Shown: positions 46,209 through 57,210, counted from the stretch's first letter. The stretch: DNA of 64,000 bases from Sthenelais limicola (GCA_942159475.1 OW804097.1:114018582-114082581); one strand, 5' to 3'. Notes: generated by a model from the sequence alone, not told the origin. A program made the numbers and translations.

Positions 46209-46349
46209 ATGTCAATTTGATATTGATTTGAATTTTGTTTATTCAGTATTGACATTACATCAGATTCAGATGTTTCCCTCAGTCCATACTGACATATAAT
46301 AACTTCTAATGCATCAGGATAATACAGCTATTTAGCTAGCTTCTTTTCA

Positions 46350-46630
46350 TTTTTATTCTTCTTTTCCTTCTTTTCCTTCTCCTCCTTCTTCTCTTTCTTC
46401 TCCTTCTACCTCTTCTTCTACTTCTTCTTCTTCTTCTCCTCCTCCTCCTCCTCCTTATTTCTTCTTCTTCTTCTCCTCCTCCTCTACCTTATTTCTTCTA
46501 CTTCTTCTTCTTCTTCTTCTCCTCCTCCTCCTCCTCCTCCACCTTCTCCTTCTTCTGCTTCTTCTTCTTCTTCTTCTTCTGCTCCTTTTCCACCTCCACC
46601 TCCTTCTTCTTCTTCTTCTTCTTCTTCTGA
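46350..46630 (+). repeat. (CTT)n/(CTC)n microsatellite, 280 bp
   Basis: A long pyrimidine tract of CTT, CTC and TTC triplets. The minus strand reads as Glu/Lys runs, an artefact of the triplet period. Confidence 0.95.
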
Positions 46631-46688
46631 GCAAACTTTCCTAAATGTGTAGAGCTGCCTATTGAACATTTCCTGAATATCTGACCCA
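46628..46688 (-). repeat. R1 right-end fragment abutting the microsatellite
   Basis: AACTTTCCTAAATGTGTAGA to GAATATCTGACCC. The pyrimidine tract may have expanded inside an R1 copy and replaced its left part. Confidence 0.7.
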
Positions 46689-46734
46689 TTATACGTTCAT
46701 TAATAGATGGCATGTTTGAGGACTCCATAAAAAC

Positions 46735-46890
46735 AAATTTCTTAATGAGTTGTGGCCCCGTGCAAAAACCATTTTCGCTAAAAATAAACACAAGCTTAGT
46801 TCTGCCACCCATGCCTCAGGTCCAGGGAACCTTATATCCCTGAACCCCACTTAACTCACTTTTCTCACTTAATTTGATCTTAGCCTCTCT
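46735..46890 (-). repeat. R8 repeat, uninterrupted copy
   Basis: Reverse-complemented, it matches the interrupted copy at 25690-26560: GATCAAATTAAGTGAGAAAA reads through the single TTAA where the 730-bp element sits in the other copy. Then come AAGCTTGTGTTTATTTTTAG and GCACGGGGCCACAACTCAT. Confidence 0.75.
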
Positions 46891-47345
46891 AATTCCATTG
46901 CCAATCAAAAGTAAATGACATCAAAAAACTAAATGTGTGAGTTTAAAAGGAAACTGATCCCAAAATATGAAGATATTAGTGAAATTAAAAAATAAAATGA
47001 CTTGAAAATGAGACAAATGTAAAAAGGCTAACCACTTCACCAAAGGGGATTGTAGAAAACATGCATATAAACACTGGGCATAACCATTGAAGCATCTCAT
47101 TTTAGTTTCAAGCGAACCGCCATTCTCCGCAAGATGGGCAACACAAATTATCTTTGATGGTCCCTGTGTTAGCCTCAGGAGATTTAATAATACAAATTGT
47201 CATAAAAGTATCTGCAATTTATTGATATAATAATGTAGGAATGTCTAGCTCTGCATGGTTCTCTGGATAGGACCACCTCAGGTGCTCCATATGGGAGAAA
47301 GCCTCTGTGCAAAGTCAAACTTAAGTACACAAATGTTGATCCTAG
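46890..47345. other. No gene recognised
   Basis: AT-rich unique DNA following the R8 copy. Confidence 0.45.
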
Positions 47346-47346
47346 A

Positions 47347-47581
47347 GGGTGAAGTCACTAGGAAATGTACAATTCATTTTCAGAAATCCCCTCCAATAAC
47401 CCTAATTTCAAACGAAAATAAAGTTAAAAAATACAGTTCAACCTAACCAAAGAGATTGCTAGAATCAATGCAATGCCGAATATACTCGGATTTAACTTTT
47501 AACGGCCAAATTGGAGCCTAATTTAGCAGAATTTACTAAATGTATACAGCTGCCAAATGTACATTTTGTGAAAACTGACCC
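47347..47581 (-). mobile_element. R1 MITE copy with TAGA duplication
   Basis: GGGTGAAGTCACTAGGAAAT to GTGAAAACTGACCC, flanked by TAGA on both sides. This and the AGTA case show the duplication is not tied to AT at its first two bases. Confidence 0.9.
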
Positions 47582-47584
47582 TAG

Positions 47585-47888
47585 AGTACACCAGTTGTCC
47601 TCCACTTAGATCAATGGGGTTAGTACAAGCACACGTCAATCATTCCACTTCTGTCAACCGCTTTCTTCTATGAGCTTTTAATGTTATTTAATAGCTGTCA
47701 AGTGATTGTGACAGTCCCACGGGCTCTGTCAATAGGCCGATGGTCATATTTCAATCCCTTGGCGTTAGTCTGAATACGAGTTGAAGTTTAAGGTAAAGAA
47801 TGGCTAATAGTTGTTGGTATCTGAGACTTCTGCAGCTGGAATACCATCAGGTAAAGTCAGGAGAGATGGTTCTTGGGTAACATGTTAA
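47585..47888. other. No feature recognised
   Basis: Unique sequence between R1 copies. Confidence 0.45.
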
Positions 47889-47890
47889 TG

Positions 47891-48121
47891 AGGCAGATTT
47901 TCAGAAAATGTACACAGTTAGTACACAGTTATTAAATTCTGCTAAATTAGGCTGCAATTTAGTCAATAGTAGGTAAATTTGAGTAGATTCGGCATTGCAT
48001 TGATTCTAGCAATCTGTTTGGTTAAGTTGAACTGTATTTTGAACTTTAGTTTCATATGAAATTTGGGTTATTTGAGAGGACAGGAGAAGGTGAATTGTGC
48101 ATTTTCTTAAAATCTGACACA
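47891..48121 (+). mobile_element. R1 MITE copy
   Basis: Starts AGGCAGATTTTCAGAAAATG, with TTAGTACACAGTTA replacing the usual CAATTGGCAGC block, and ends AAAATCTGACAC. Confidence 0.84.
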
Positions 48122-48139
48122 TAAGGTATTAGGGAAGTC

Positions 48140-48191
48140 GGGGGGGGGGGGGGGGGGATCGGAGGGGGTAAGGGAGACGGGGGGATGGGGG
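48140..48191 (+). repeat. G18 run and G-rich tract
   Basis: An uninterrupted run of 18 G, then GGAGGGGG, GGGAGACGGGGGG and ATGGGGG. A strong candidate for quadruplex folding and for replication slippage. Confidence 0.9.
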
Positions 48192-48287
48192 TCAATGGAA
48201 TGTTTCCAAATGCATTCCTTGTATGTCTGTGTGCTCTAAAAATTATAAATCCTCCTTGAGGAAGGGCTTATATCTCCTTGCAAGACT

Positions 48288-48517
48288 TTTTCAACAATAT
48301 CACAGCTTGTGTAAATGATTTATGTTAACCAAATGCATGATGGGAAATATAGGGACTAGTTTTATGGAAACAAGTAAAACACATGGATATAGACATTAGA
48401 TCATTGATAAATAGTCCATGCTGAACATGGCATGTTTTCTACAGATTTAACACTGTATCACTAGTCCCATAATTCCATGCGAATCAAGATTCAAAATGGC
48501 GGCTATGCAAATCCTCT
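48288..48517 (-). mobile_element. R3 MITE, truncated
   Basis: Begins within the interior (TCAACAATATCACAGCTTGT) and ends GGCGGCTATGCAAATCCTCT. Confidence 0.82.
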
Positions 48518-48524
48518 ATTACCT

Positions 48525-48800
48525 GGGAGTTGACTAAGTGGGACAATGACTGTCCTATATAGATATTGATGGTAGTGATTAGGTGGAAGTCCCGGTCACT
48601 AAGCCATCCGAACATGGTAATGGCCAAATGGTAAAGACTATAGGATGTGAACTGTAACAACCGAATAATTAGTTCGAATACAGTCTAGGCCCAAAGATAA
48701 AAGAGTCCCCTCAAACGGAGGGAAAGCTTCTCACCCCAAACCGCAAAGTGTCATTATAATTCCATTGAGATCGCAAAATGTCATTATAATCGCATTAGAA
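48525..48800 (+). repeat. R7 repeat
   Basis: TACCTGGGAGTTGACTAAGT, GATATTGATGGTAGTGAT and ACTAAGCCATCCGAACA match 56810-56915. AGTCTAGGCCCAAAGATAAA and GGGAAAGCTTCTCACC match 14872. The two halves are therefore joined here. Confidence 0.65.
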
Positions 48801-48934
48801 CAAGTAAAAAACATGATATTTCCCAAAGGGATTTATTCGCAGGATGGCTTTGTTGAATTAGATTTAATTTCTGGGGGGTTTGACGCGTCAAGTCATAGCC
48901 CTATAATGACCCAAATTCCAAGACAGTGTACTAA

Positions 48935-49122
48935 ATGGGCCAGATTTTCAGAAAATGTACAATTCCTCTTCACCAAACCTCTCTAAAAGCCCACATTTAA
49001 GACCAAAATAAGCTTCATAATGCAGTTTAACATAACAAAACTGATAGGTTAAATGAATGTGATACCAAATATACTCAGATATACCCAGTATTCATCATTT
49101 TTCAGTCTATTTTAGGAGAATT
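48935..49122 (-). mobile_element. R1 MITE fused to R2-like sequence
   Basis: GGGCCAGATTTTCAGAAAAT through TTCATCATTTTTCAGTCTAT, then TTTTGCAATATTTCTG, an R2-type block, without the R1 right end. Confidence 0.75.
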
Positions 49123-49206
49123 TTGCAATATTTCTGTCTGGGCATTTACCAGTAAAGTAATTAAATGTACTCAATAGAATGTCCTTCAAAACGCAATGAT
49201 ATATTT

Positions 49207-49580
49207 GGGTCAGAATTTCAGAAAATGTACAATTGGCAGCTCTACACATTTCGGAAATGTTTTTTTTTCAAAAATAAAAATATCAAATTTAAAATCTAGA
49301 AATACTTATTAGATTATTAGACTGCTTACTATCATTGGAATTGGCTTGATCTCATCTTTCAAATATGATGGTATCTCAAAATATATTTTTTGCGATTTTT
49401 GACTCAAGTCAAAAGTATGAGGTTCAAAATAAAATTAAACATAACCAAACAGATTGTTTGAATCAACGCCCTACCAAATATAATTCGACATACCTAGTAT
49501 TGGCAGGCTTTCAAACTAATTTAGCAGAATTTATTAAATGTGTAGAGCTGCCAATTGTACATTTCCTGACGATTTGACCC
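49207..49580. mobile_element. R1 / R2 / R1 mosaic
   Basis: A plus-type R1 left end (GGGTCAGAATTTCAGAAAAT to ACATTTCGGAAATG) gives way at 49260 to the right half of R2 (TTTTTTTTTCAAAAATAAAA to TTGCGATTTTTGACTC). That in turn gives way at about 49411 to the latter part of a minus-type R1 ending GACGATTTGACCC. No single insertion explains the order. Confidence 0.78.
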
Positions 49581-49584
49581 TTGT

Positions 49585-50012
49585 ATCTGCTGGTTAGACC
49601 CTGACGTCATGGCACAATCACGTCGTGACGTGTCTGACGTATGGCTGACGTCCACTTCACATGAGTGACGTTAGTAGACATGGCTTTACCGAGGCTTACC
49701 TCAGTCCTGATGGACGCTAATGGTTCCCATTGTCCTCAGGCGTCCGCATGGAATAGGGTGAACTAGACGTCAGGATTTTAGCAGACGACTTTCCTTGGTC
49801 TTCCTGCAACGGCTGCTATTGGTATGGAGTAAATAGACGCAATATGTGAAAACAGGAACAAGGTTTTTTTAAACAGAAAAATCTCTTGTGTTATATAGCC
49901 TACAGTGGAATGGTTCTAATAGTCACACTATACCAGGGTGCAAAGGTCCATTGTAAACAAAGTAACACCACTCGGTCAATTTAGACGCTAGAAAAGTGTC
50001 CCGGGACAGTAG
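49585..50012. other. No gene recognised
   Basis: Contains a local cluster of TGACGT motifs (49601-49675: GACGTCAT, CGTCGTGACGTG, TGACGTAT, CTGACGTCC, GTGACGTTAG), denser than expected, but no frame or repeat unit. Confidence 0.5.
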
Positions 50013-50016
50013 TTAT

Positions 50017-50246
50017 TTGATTGGAATCTCCAGAAAATGTACAATTCGCCTTCACCAATCGTCTGAAATAATCTAAATTTAAGACATTCCAAAATACAGT
50101 CCAACATGACCAAACAGTTTGTCTGAGTCGACATAGAATCAAATAAGTTCAGATACATACGTAGTATTGACCCTTTTTCAGTCTTATTTAGCACGATTCA
50201 CTAAATGTGCAGATCTGCCAATTGTATTCTTTTTAAAGATCTGACC
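50017..50246 (-). mobile_element. R1 MITE copy
   Basis: Starts TTGGAATCTCCAGAAAATGT and ends AAAGATCTGACCC. Both termini are worn. Confidence 0.82.
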
Positions 50247-50339
50247 CATTTGTTTATGTAGTCTTTAAACGATAGTCATTAATAAAAAATTGATGAAATG
50301 CGACTTCAATATTATTACCAATATTTACTGATTGTTTGA

Positions 50340-50880
50340 TAATGTATAGGACTGAAGTTATCAGTATTTACTATTTGCTTGAATTATAGGACTGAAGTTA
50401 TAAATATTTACCCATTGTTCGACCTATATTACCGGAATTAAGCTATTAATATTAACTGATAATTTGACTTATAGGACTGAAGATATCAAAACTTGCTCAT
50501 TATTTGACTTATATGACTGAAGATATCAATACTTACTCATTATTTGACCTATAGGACTGAAGTTATCAATATACTCATTATTTGACTTATAGGACTGAAG
50601 TTATCAATATACTCATTATTTGACTTATAGGACTGAAGATATCAATATACTCATTATTTGACTTATAGGACTGAAGATATCAATATACTCATTATCTGAC
50701 CTATAGGACTGAAGTTATCAATTAAAGGGCCTAGTCCACCAGGCCGATTCTCGTGCGAATTTGCGCCGCAAAGGATTCTTTTACACTAAATTCTTTAAGA
50801 ATCGCATGAGAATCGGCTTAGTGGACTAGGACCTATACTCATTATTTGACGTATAGGACTGAAGTTATCAACATTCCTCT
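50340..50880 (+). repeat. 38-bp minisatellite split by a hairpin MITE
   Basis: GGACTGAAG recurs at 50474, 50514 (variant), 50554, 50592, 50630, 50668 and 50706, mostly 38 bp apart. The unit reads TTATTTGACTTATAGGACTG then AAGATATCAATATACTCA. More diverged copies lie left (50340-50470). One further unit (ATACTCATTATTTGACGTAT) lies right of the insertion. Confidence 0.93.
50724..50834. mobile_element. ~111-bp hairpin MITE in the minisatellite
   Basis: The left end AAAGGGCCTAGTCCACCAGG, then CCGATTCTCGTGCGAA. The right end is the inverse (TCGCATGAGAATCGGCTTAG, then TGGACTAGGACC). Relatives are at 63743-63935. The GGGCC-type end and a TTA/TAT-like flank suggest PIF/Harbinger, unproven. Confidence 0.82.
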
Positions 50881-50884
50881 ACCG

Positions 50885-51238
50885 TTATATGTTTATTCAA
50901 ACATTTGATGTCAAATCAGCCTGGTAGGAGAAAAAGCAATTTTGATCGAATGGCAGGAAGGAAAAGAACAGAACAAAATGTAGCAAATCTTTACTTTTGA
51001 TTGATATAAACTGATAATGCGGCTTTACGGGCATGATGTATGTGGCGGTCCATATATATAGTAGGCAGTAACAATTACCCCTGACTGAGCAAGGGTTATT
51101 AATGGGGCAGGGGTCGGCATATGAATGATAAGGCCGCGGGGGAAGATTTATAGAGCGATTTATTAATCAGGCGGTAATGTATGGGCGGGGCAACATAGGG
51201 AGCTCTATATGGGCACAGAGGAGTTAGGGGAGTCAGGG
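50885..51238. other. No gene recognised
   Basis: Unique sequence with a moderately GC-rich patch near 51040-51230. Confidence 0.45.
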
Positions 51239-51241
51239 AAT

Positions 51242-51576
51242 AGGGGATTTGAATAGCCACCATTTTGAATCTCAATTCACATGGAATTATGGGACTAATG
51301 GTACAGTGTTAAATCTATAGATTACATGCCATGTTCAGCATGGACTATTTATCAATGCTCTATTGTCAATATCCATGTATCATACACGTTTCCATGACTC
51401 AAGTCTCTTTCCCATCATGCATTTGGTCTTGATAGATCATTTATACAAGCTCGACTATTGGTGAAAACATTCTTGCAATTTTCGATATTTGGCAATTTTA
51501 CCAAAGATTTGTATGTCAGATTTTAACGGAATCCATCCCGTGATGCACTGTAACAGTGGCACATGCAAATACCCTT
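51242..51576 (+). mobile_element. R3 MITE, nearly full length
   Basis: AGGGGATTTGAATAGCCACC to CACATGCAAATACCCTT. The GACATGCGC block is deleted (TAACAGTGGC instead). Confidence 0.87.
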
Positions 51577-51657
51577 TTGTCATGGATTAGGCCTCTTGTA
51601 AAACAGGCAACTAGGATATTATCTACCTTCACATAGAGCAATGTAGTAATAGGCCTA

Positions 51658-52072
51658 CAATTGCTTCAGGAAAATGAGTCACAAGTCACAAAAAATAGAT
51701 TTTGAGATATCACCATATTTGAAAAGATGAGATCAAGCTGATTCCAATGATGCTAAACACTTAATATCTAATAAGTATTTCTATACTTTTAGTTTTTACA
51801 TATTTTTACCTTTAAAAAAATGTTTGCAATATTTCTGGGTAGACATTTACTAGTAAAGTAGCTAAATATACTCTATAAATACATGGACTTATTCATACAT
51901 GGTCTCAAAATTTAGTACATGTATAAATTTATGCGACTATAGGGACATTAGATGATGATAGACCCTAACAATCAGTACATTCCTACAACAAGAACATGTT
52001 AATAAATCCCTTTCAAAAATATCAATTTGCAACTTGTGACTCATTTTCCTTGAACACATCACAATTATATCA
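51658..52072 (+). mobile_element. R2-related MITE, uninterrupted
   Basis: GCTTCAGGAAAATGAGTCAC to GACTCATTTTCCTTGAACAC ATCACAATT, with GATCAAGCTGATTCCAATGA and TTTACTAGTAAAGTAGC inside. It serves as the reference for the split copy at 29641-31257. Confidence 0.83.
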
Positions 52073-52104
52073 CCACCTGGCAAGACACAGATCTACATGT
52101 CTTT

Positions 52105-52272
52105 AGAAATGAATTATGAGAAGCATTATATTTGAAAAGATGAGATCAAGAGAATTCCAATGATAGTAAATATTAAGATATTCAAAAGTACTCCTATATT
52201 TTGTTTTGCATGAAAAAAAAAAGTTAGCAACATTTATTTATGGTCAATCACTAATAAAGTAGTTAAATATAC
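52105..52272 (+). repeat. R2-related fragment
   Basis: GCATTATATTTGAAAAGATG, GATCAAGAGAATTCCAATGA, CACTAATAAAGTAGTTAAAT; no termini. Confidence 0.6.
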
Positions 52273-52413
52273 TCCTTAGGCATACATCTACTCCATGGGT
52301 CAGATTTTCAGAAAATGTACAATTCGTCTCCACCAATCCTCTCAAATAACCCCCCATTTAAGACAGAATTAATCTTCAAAATGCAGTTTAACATAACAGA
52401 ACTAATACTTTAA

Positions 52414-55388
52414 AGACCCACTGACACGTAGAACATGACTTTGGTGAATTGAGTAGATATCTGGTTCATGAAAAGTGGCCCACAATTGATTTTTGAAAAT
52501 TTCTAATAGTAAGTGAGTATGGACGCGATCTGTGTCCCGAGTCACCCCAGGACTCTGAGTCCAGCTGGGGGAGGTGTTGGTTACCCTGTGACGTCACCGG
52601 TGGAACGCGCCACCCGCGCGCACTGGACCTACAGCATGCACCAGTCAGTAACCCAGCTAGTTTCAATGAGACATGCACTGGGATATTCTAGATACACATG
52701 TAAAAACAAAACATTTAGGGCTAAGTAGGTCCCCCATTAGAATCGGTTTCATCTTTTCAAATAATCTCACAATCTACACAATTTACACTATGGGGTGAGA
52801 GAGAGAAAGGGAAGGGGCAAGAGAGAGGGAGTAGAGACAGAGACAGAGACAATAATTAGTAGAAATTGATAGCTAGACCTGATAAAGATCTATATGTAGT
52901 TTCATTAATTTACTTAATGTTTGGCCTTAATCTCTTTATGTTTTATATAAAATTCGTATATATGCATAGCTGAGTCTATTACAAGTTGGCAAGGGTTCAC
53001 ACTAACTCTACCTAATGTGTATGCAAGGCGGCCTCGGCGAAAATAGTCATTTCTGGATTTTTCTGCCCCAAATACCTCTTAAACTTCAATGACTTTCACA
53101 ATTCTTTCACCACTGTTTATTTCATCTAGGAATTCCTGTCATATATACGAAACGTTTTTTAAAATATTCAGTGATTCTAGAGTTGTTTCAAGGCAAATGA
53201 TATGACGGGCGAAAATTTTGTTTTTTCACAATTACCAACGGAATTTTTTGCTGTTTTACAGATCAAAGGGCGGGGGGTAGGGGGGCATATATCTTTCAAA
53301 ATGGCTCCCACGAGAATAATGATATTAGGCGATTTTATAATTGAAATTTTGTCATTTATTTTCTCTATGGAAATTTAACAATGAGCCTTTTTACGTAGCA
53401 TTATTTCACCTCAACGACTGGAATATCATGGATTTCAAGGTATATATTTGTTAAATATTACTATATTATGTTAGGTAAAGGTATTCAAGTTATGTCGTTT
53501 TTAATGATTCATATACCAGGATTCCCAAGAGCATTTTGTGGTTTCTGATACTCAGGGGCCAGCCTAAGGCTAAGGTCTAAATTACCAACCCGCCCCCTGA
53601 TATATACGGGAAAAGTGTCACCTTTGAATATGACAGGGTTTTTGAAGTCCACGATTGTCTATTTGGAGCAAACGATTGTCTATTTGGAGCGTAGTATCCC
53701 TACAGATTGGCACATACATAAAGATTTAATCACGGGAGCATCACCTGTGAGACCATTACCCCTGAACTATACTGGATATATGCAATGTAGACAATAGCTG
53801 AATATCTGAACTAAGCAGAGCCTGAGCCGCCTGTAACATGGGCACATTAAAAGTATACAGGAAGTGCCAATACAATGCTATACCTATAGAACATCAGAAC
53901 TATGAACATATGTAATTAGATTTTCTGAATTAAAAAAGTTCCGCAGCCTTGGACCTTTTTAGGCTGCCACCAAAAGTTGGGGGATGGGGGGGGGGTAAAT
54001 CTCCCCCCCCCCCGATAGCAGCATCCCTGTCCTCTCCTCAACCCTTTATCTCACCCTCATCTTATTTCGTCCTCCTTCTCCTCTTTCCTCAAGCTTTAGT
54101 CAATAAATCAACAAGGCTCACCTCGACGTAGGCATGACATGAAAATGATTTTTTGCAAAAGAATATTGGAGATACTTTACATGTTGCAATGCGACATGAA
54201 TTATTCCACACACAAGTTCTTTTATGTGGGGTGTTTGGTTTCAGGTATCTCATGGGCTAATAACTTTTCTTTAATATATCCAAATATACATTTATATACA
54301 TCTTCCCTCCACAAAAAACTAAATGCGTGGTTTCATAAATCTTGTGTTTTTTCATAATAATGAACATGTCTGCATGTGTAGAATCAATTGTTTTCAGCTG
54401 ATGTTATTACTATATTTTCTAAATGCGCCTGTGTATTATATCCAACTTCCATAAGTCTTGCTTATTTTCTAGCTTGAAAAAGCTCTTTTATCACAATAGT
54501 GGCGAAGATATTTGCATGAGAACATAAGTTTGGTTCCCACGGCCTACTGTTGGCCAAGGAATTAAAATAAAATGGTTATAATCATGTGTAATCATCCTAT
54601 ATACAGGTTGTAGACACCCTAGGCAGGAAAACCAAATGATGCCCCATTGGTAGAATTACTCATATATAAATACATACACGTACACATATATACAATCTTG
54701 TATATATGCATACATGTATAGATCCACAAGGAGTGAGCTAGAAAGGGAGAGAAGAGAAAGGGGAGAGAGCAGGAGTTAGCGATAAGGCAGACATAGATAG
54801 ATAGAGAAATGCGCGAGAGATGAGACAGGGAGAGAGAGGATAGATTTACCACATAATTGGGACAGTTATAAATAGGAGAGAGGAGAGAGAGGGACAGCAA
54901 GTCAGAGACAGAAAGGAGAGACAGAGAAGAGGAAAGAGACAGATAAGGAGAAGAGAGGGAGCAGAGACAGAGGAGAGAGAGAACGAAATTCTAATCTTTA
55001 CGTTAATTTCTAGATGGTGATTGACGATCATTTATAATAATCCACCATGAAATTGTCTAATATAAATTTGACTCAATTAAGTGGATTTTAATTTGAGCAA
55101 ATTGTCTGTATCCGTATCAGAATCTGTACATATGGAGCCTTTACGCAGTCTCACCAGGGATGCTAGGGTACAGGAGGTGGCCATACTATTCCACCGGTGA
55201 CGTCACCGCGCCGCTCTACCAGCGGCGGGTGGAGAGAGGAGTGTGAGCCAGATCGGGGGTGTTCATGTGTCTCTAACTTTAAAACCGCTGGACATAGACG
55301 CTTAATATTTCGGATTTGGTATCATGGTTAGGCCGGCTATCGTATAACGGGGACAAAACACATATTTTTTTTACATGTCAGTGGGTCT
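52414..55388 (+). mobile_element. TTAA-flanked element, 2975 bp, non-autonomous
   Basis: The left end AGACCCACTGACACGTA and the inverted right end AGACCCACTGACATGTA, with TTAA immediately outside (52410-52413, 55389-55392). Subterminal GTGACGTCACCGGTGGAA appears near both ends in inverted orientation, so the inverted homology extends discontinuously for about 200 bp. The inside holds GA-rich tracts (52795-52850, 54730-54985), a G/C run near 53985-54015 and AT-rich filler. No transposase-like frame was seen. Superfamily probably piggyBac or Kolobok by target choice. Confidence 0.75.
54730..54985 (+). repeat. GA-rich tract inside the TTAA element
   Basis: Degenerate GAGAGA/GAGACAG sequence. 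The Ser/Leu-rich minus-strand frames here are compositional. Confidence 0.85.
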
Positions 55389-55494
55389 TTAATAAATAAA
55401 CCCAAATACACCCAGTATTCATCATTTTTCAGCCTAATTTAGCAGAATTCACTAAATGTGTAGAGCAATTGTACATTTTCTGTAAATCTATATA

Positions 55495-56205
55495 TATATA
55501 TTATATATATTGAATTTTTATTCGTGAATTTTTAATCGCATAGTCATGAAAAGGGCATACAATTCTACAGTGCAGGTCTTCCAATGTGTCCTAAATAAAG
55601 TGAAAAACGAACATATATCTTGATTTACATAGTAATTCGTCAATGATTTAGGCTCAGTGTTACAATTTTTATAGAGAGGTACTTAGGTAATATTTAGGTC
55701 CTATTGTACTTTAAGACCTTTACATCACAGTCGGTTATGTTACAACAGGTTTCCCTGGTAATTAATCTAATTTTCGTACAATCTATAATGACGGGGTTTC
55801 AATAATTAATCGTAAACTTCGTCCTTGAGATAAGAAATCTAACTCCAATACAGTCTTGAAATTGGGTACACTTATTCATAGCAGCACCAAACACCCTACA
55901 AATGGAAGCATTCTGAGCAAGCGTTTGTGAACAAACATTGAAAGTTAACTCTTATTTTGCGACTCAAGACTTATTTCCCTGACACACCTCATGGAGTTGA
56001 TTGAACCCCGCCCTCTCCAGGTAGAGACGCCGGGGGGAGGTGATAGAGAGGAGGAGAAACAAGATTTATTACCCACACTAATACCCAAACCCTGACTTTT
56101 AGTACATAGGATTTGGGCTCAGCAGACCTGAGACTAGCTATAAATCACAGTTAGAGGTTCTCCATGCTTGGCACTGCTTGCACATATTATGACTGGTCAG
56201 GCAAC
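55495..56205. other. No gene recognised
   Basis: AT-rich sequence with a fragment near 55950-55990 resembling an R2 end (TTGCGACTCAAGACTTATTT then CCCTGACACACCTCA). Confidence 0.4.
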
Positions 56206-56214
56206 AGAATGTAG

Positions 56215-56405
56215 TGGGCGAAATTACCTTCTAAAGGCGTGGTTCCACTGACCCGATTTCTTGCAGGGGAGGGTGCGATTAACATTTGGGGAAAAGTCTT
56301 TGAATAATGCTATATGCATACATTTTTGCTGCACAGACTTTTTCTTCTTTGGAGGCTTTCCCTTTGTTTAAAGGGACTCTCTCATCTTTGGGCCTAGACT
56401 GTGTA
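56215..56405 (-). repeat. R7-related repeat
   Basis: GCGAAATTACCTTCTAAAGG is shared with 56930-56945. AAAGGGACTCTCTCATCTTT then GGGCCTAGACTG is the inverse of the R7 terminal block at 14872. Confidence 0.6.
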
Positions 56406-56809
56406 TTTTTTCTTCAGAATGTAGGTATAACCCTGAAGTGTCAAGAGTAAAGGCCATGAGCTGGCCAATTGAAAAAGGGCCTGAATTTATATTTCACCAG
56501 GGAGGTATAATTCTTCAGAGGGAGTAGAAACAGCCCATTGACTGAAGCAGCAGATGCATGACAGGTATATAGTTTAGCCACTGCATGCCAGGGGACGCTG
56601 CAAACTGTTGTCATCAATAGTACCACATATAGCCCAGATAATTTGATTGCCCTTTACCTGGAAGAGCATACTTAGTGATACACTCATAAATAGTTGGCAC
56701 TAGTAGTAGTAGTGGCATTATTACCAACTATATGGTGGATGCGCATAATCCTCGTTTCTACTCCCTCTGTATAACCTCAAGTTTGATTCTATCACAATAC
56801 AGGTAATTA

Positions 56810-57210
56810 CCTGGGAGTTGATTAAGTGACACAATGGCTGTCCTATATTGATATTGATGGTTGCGATAAGCTGGAATTCCTAGTCACTAAACCATCCGAA
56901 CACGGTAATAGCCACGTTAATGGCGAAATTACCTTCTAAAGCTCTTGGTCCACTAAGCTGTGTTCCTGAAGCTGGGGAGGGTGTGACTAACATGTGGGAA
57001 AAAAGCCTGATCAGTCTAGTAGGAAACCCTCAGATCAGAATGGTATGTCAGAGATCGGACGCCTACTTTGCTCATCGGTTTTCTAGGCTTATGGGTATAT
57101 AATGACCTTTTGCGGCCTTAATGGAATTAGAATGGCACTTTGCGGTTCAAGCCAAGACGCTTTTCCTCCATTTGAAGGGACTCTCTTAAATCTGGGCCTA
57201 GAGTGTACAG
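56810..57210 (-). repeat. R7 repeat, longest copy
   Basis: Contains TACCTGGGAGTTGATTAAGT and ACTAAACCATCCGAACACGG (as at 48525), then GGACGCCTACTTTGCTCATC, CTTAATGGAATTAGAATGGC and GAAGGGACTCTCTTAAATCT, the inverse of 14872-15075. Ends GGGCCTAGAGTGTA. Confidence 0.65.

Larger units (their letters stand above)
52297..55490 (-). mobile_element. R1 MITE split by a 3-kb TTAA element
   Basis: GGGTCAGATTTTCAGAAAAT to CTAATACTTTAA (52413). R1 resumes at about 55393 with AAATAAACCCAAATACACCC and runs to TGTACATTTTCTGTAAATCT, where it decays into a TA run. The two pieces join into the R1 consensus. Confidence 0.83.

Noticed and set aside
46484..46812. Poly-Glu/Lys frame
   Set aside because: Produced by the CTT/CTC triplet microsatellite running into the R1 and R8 repeats.
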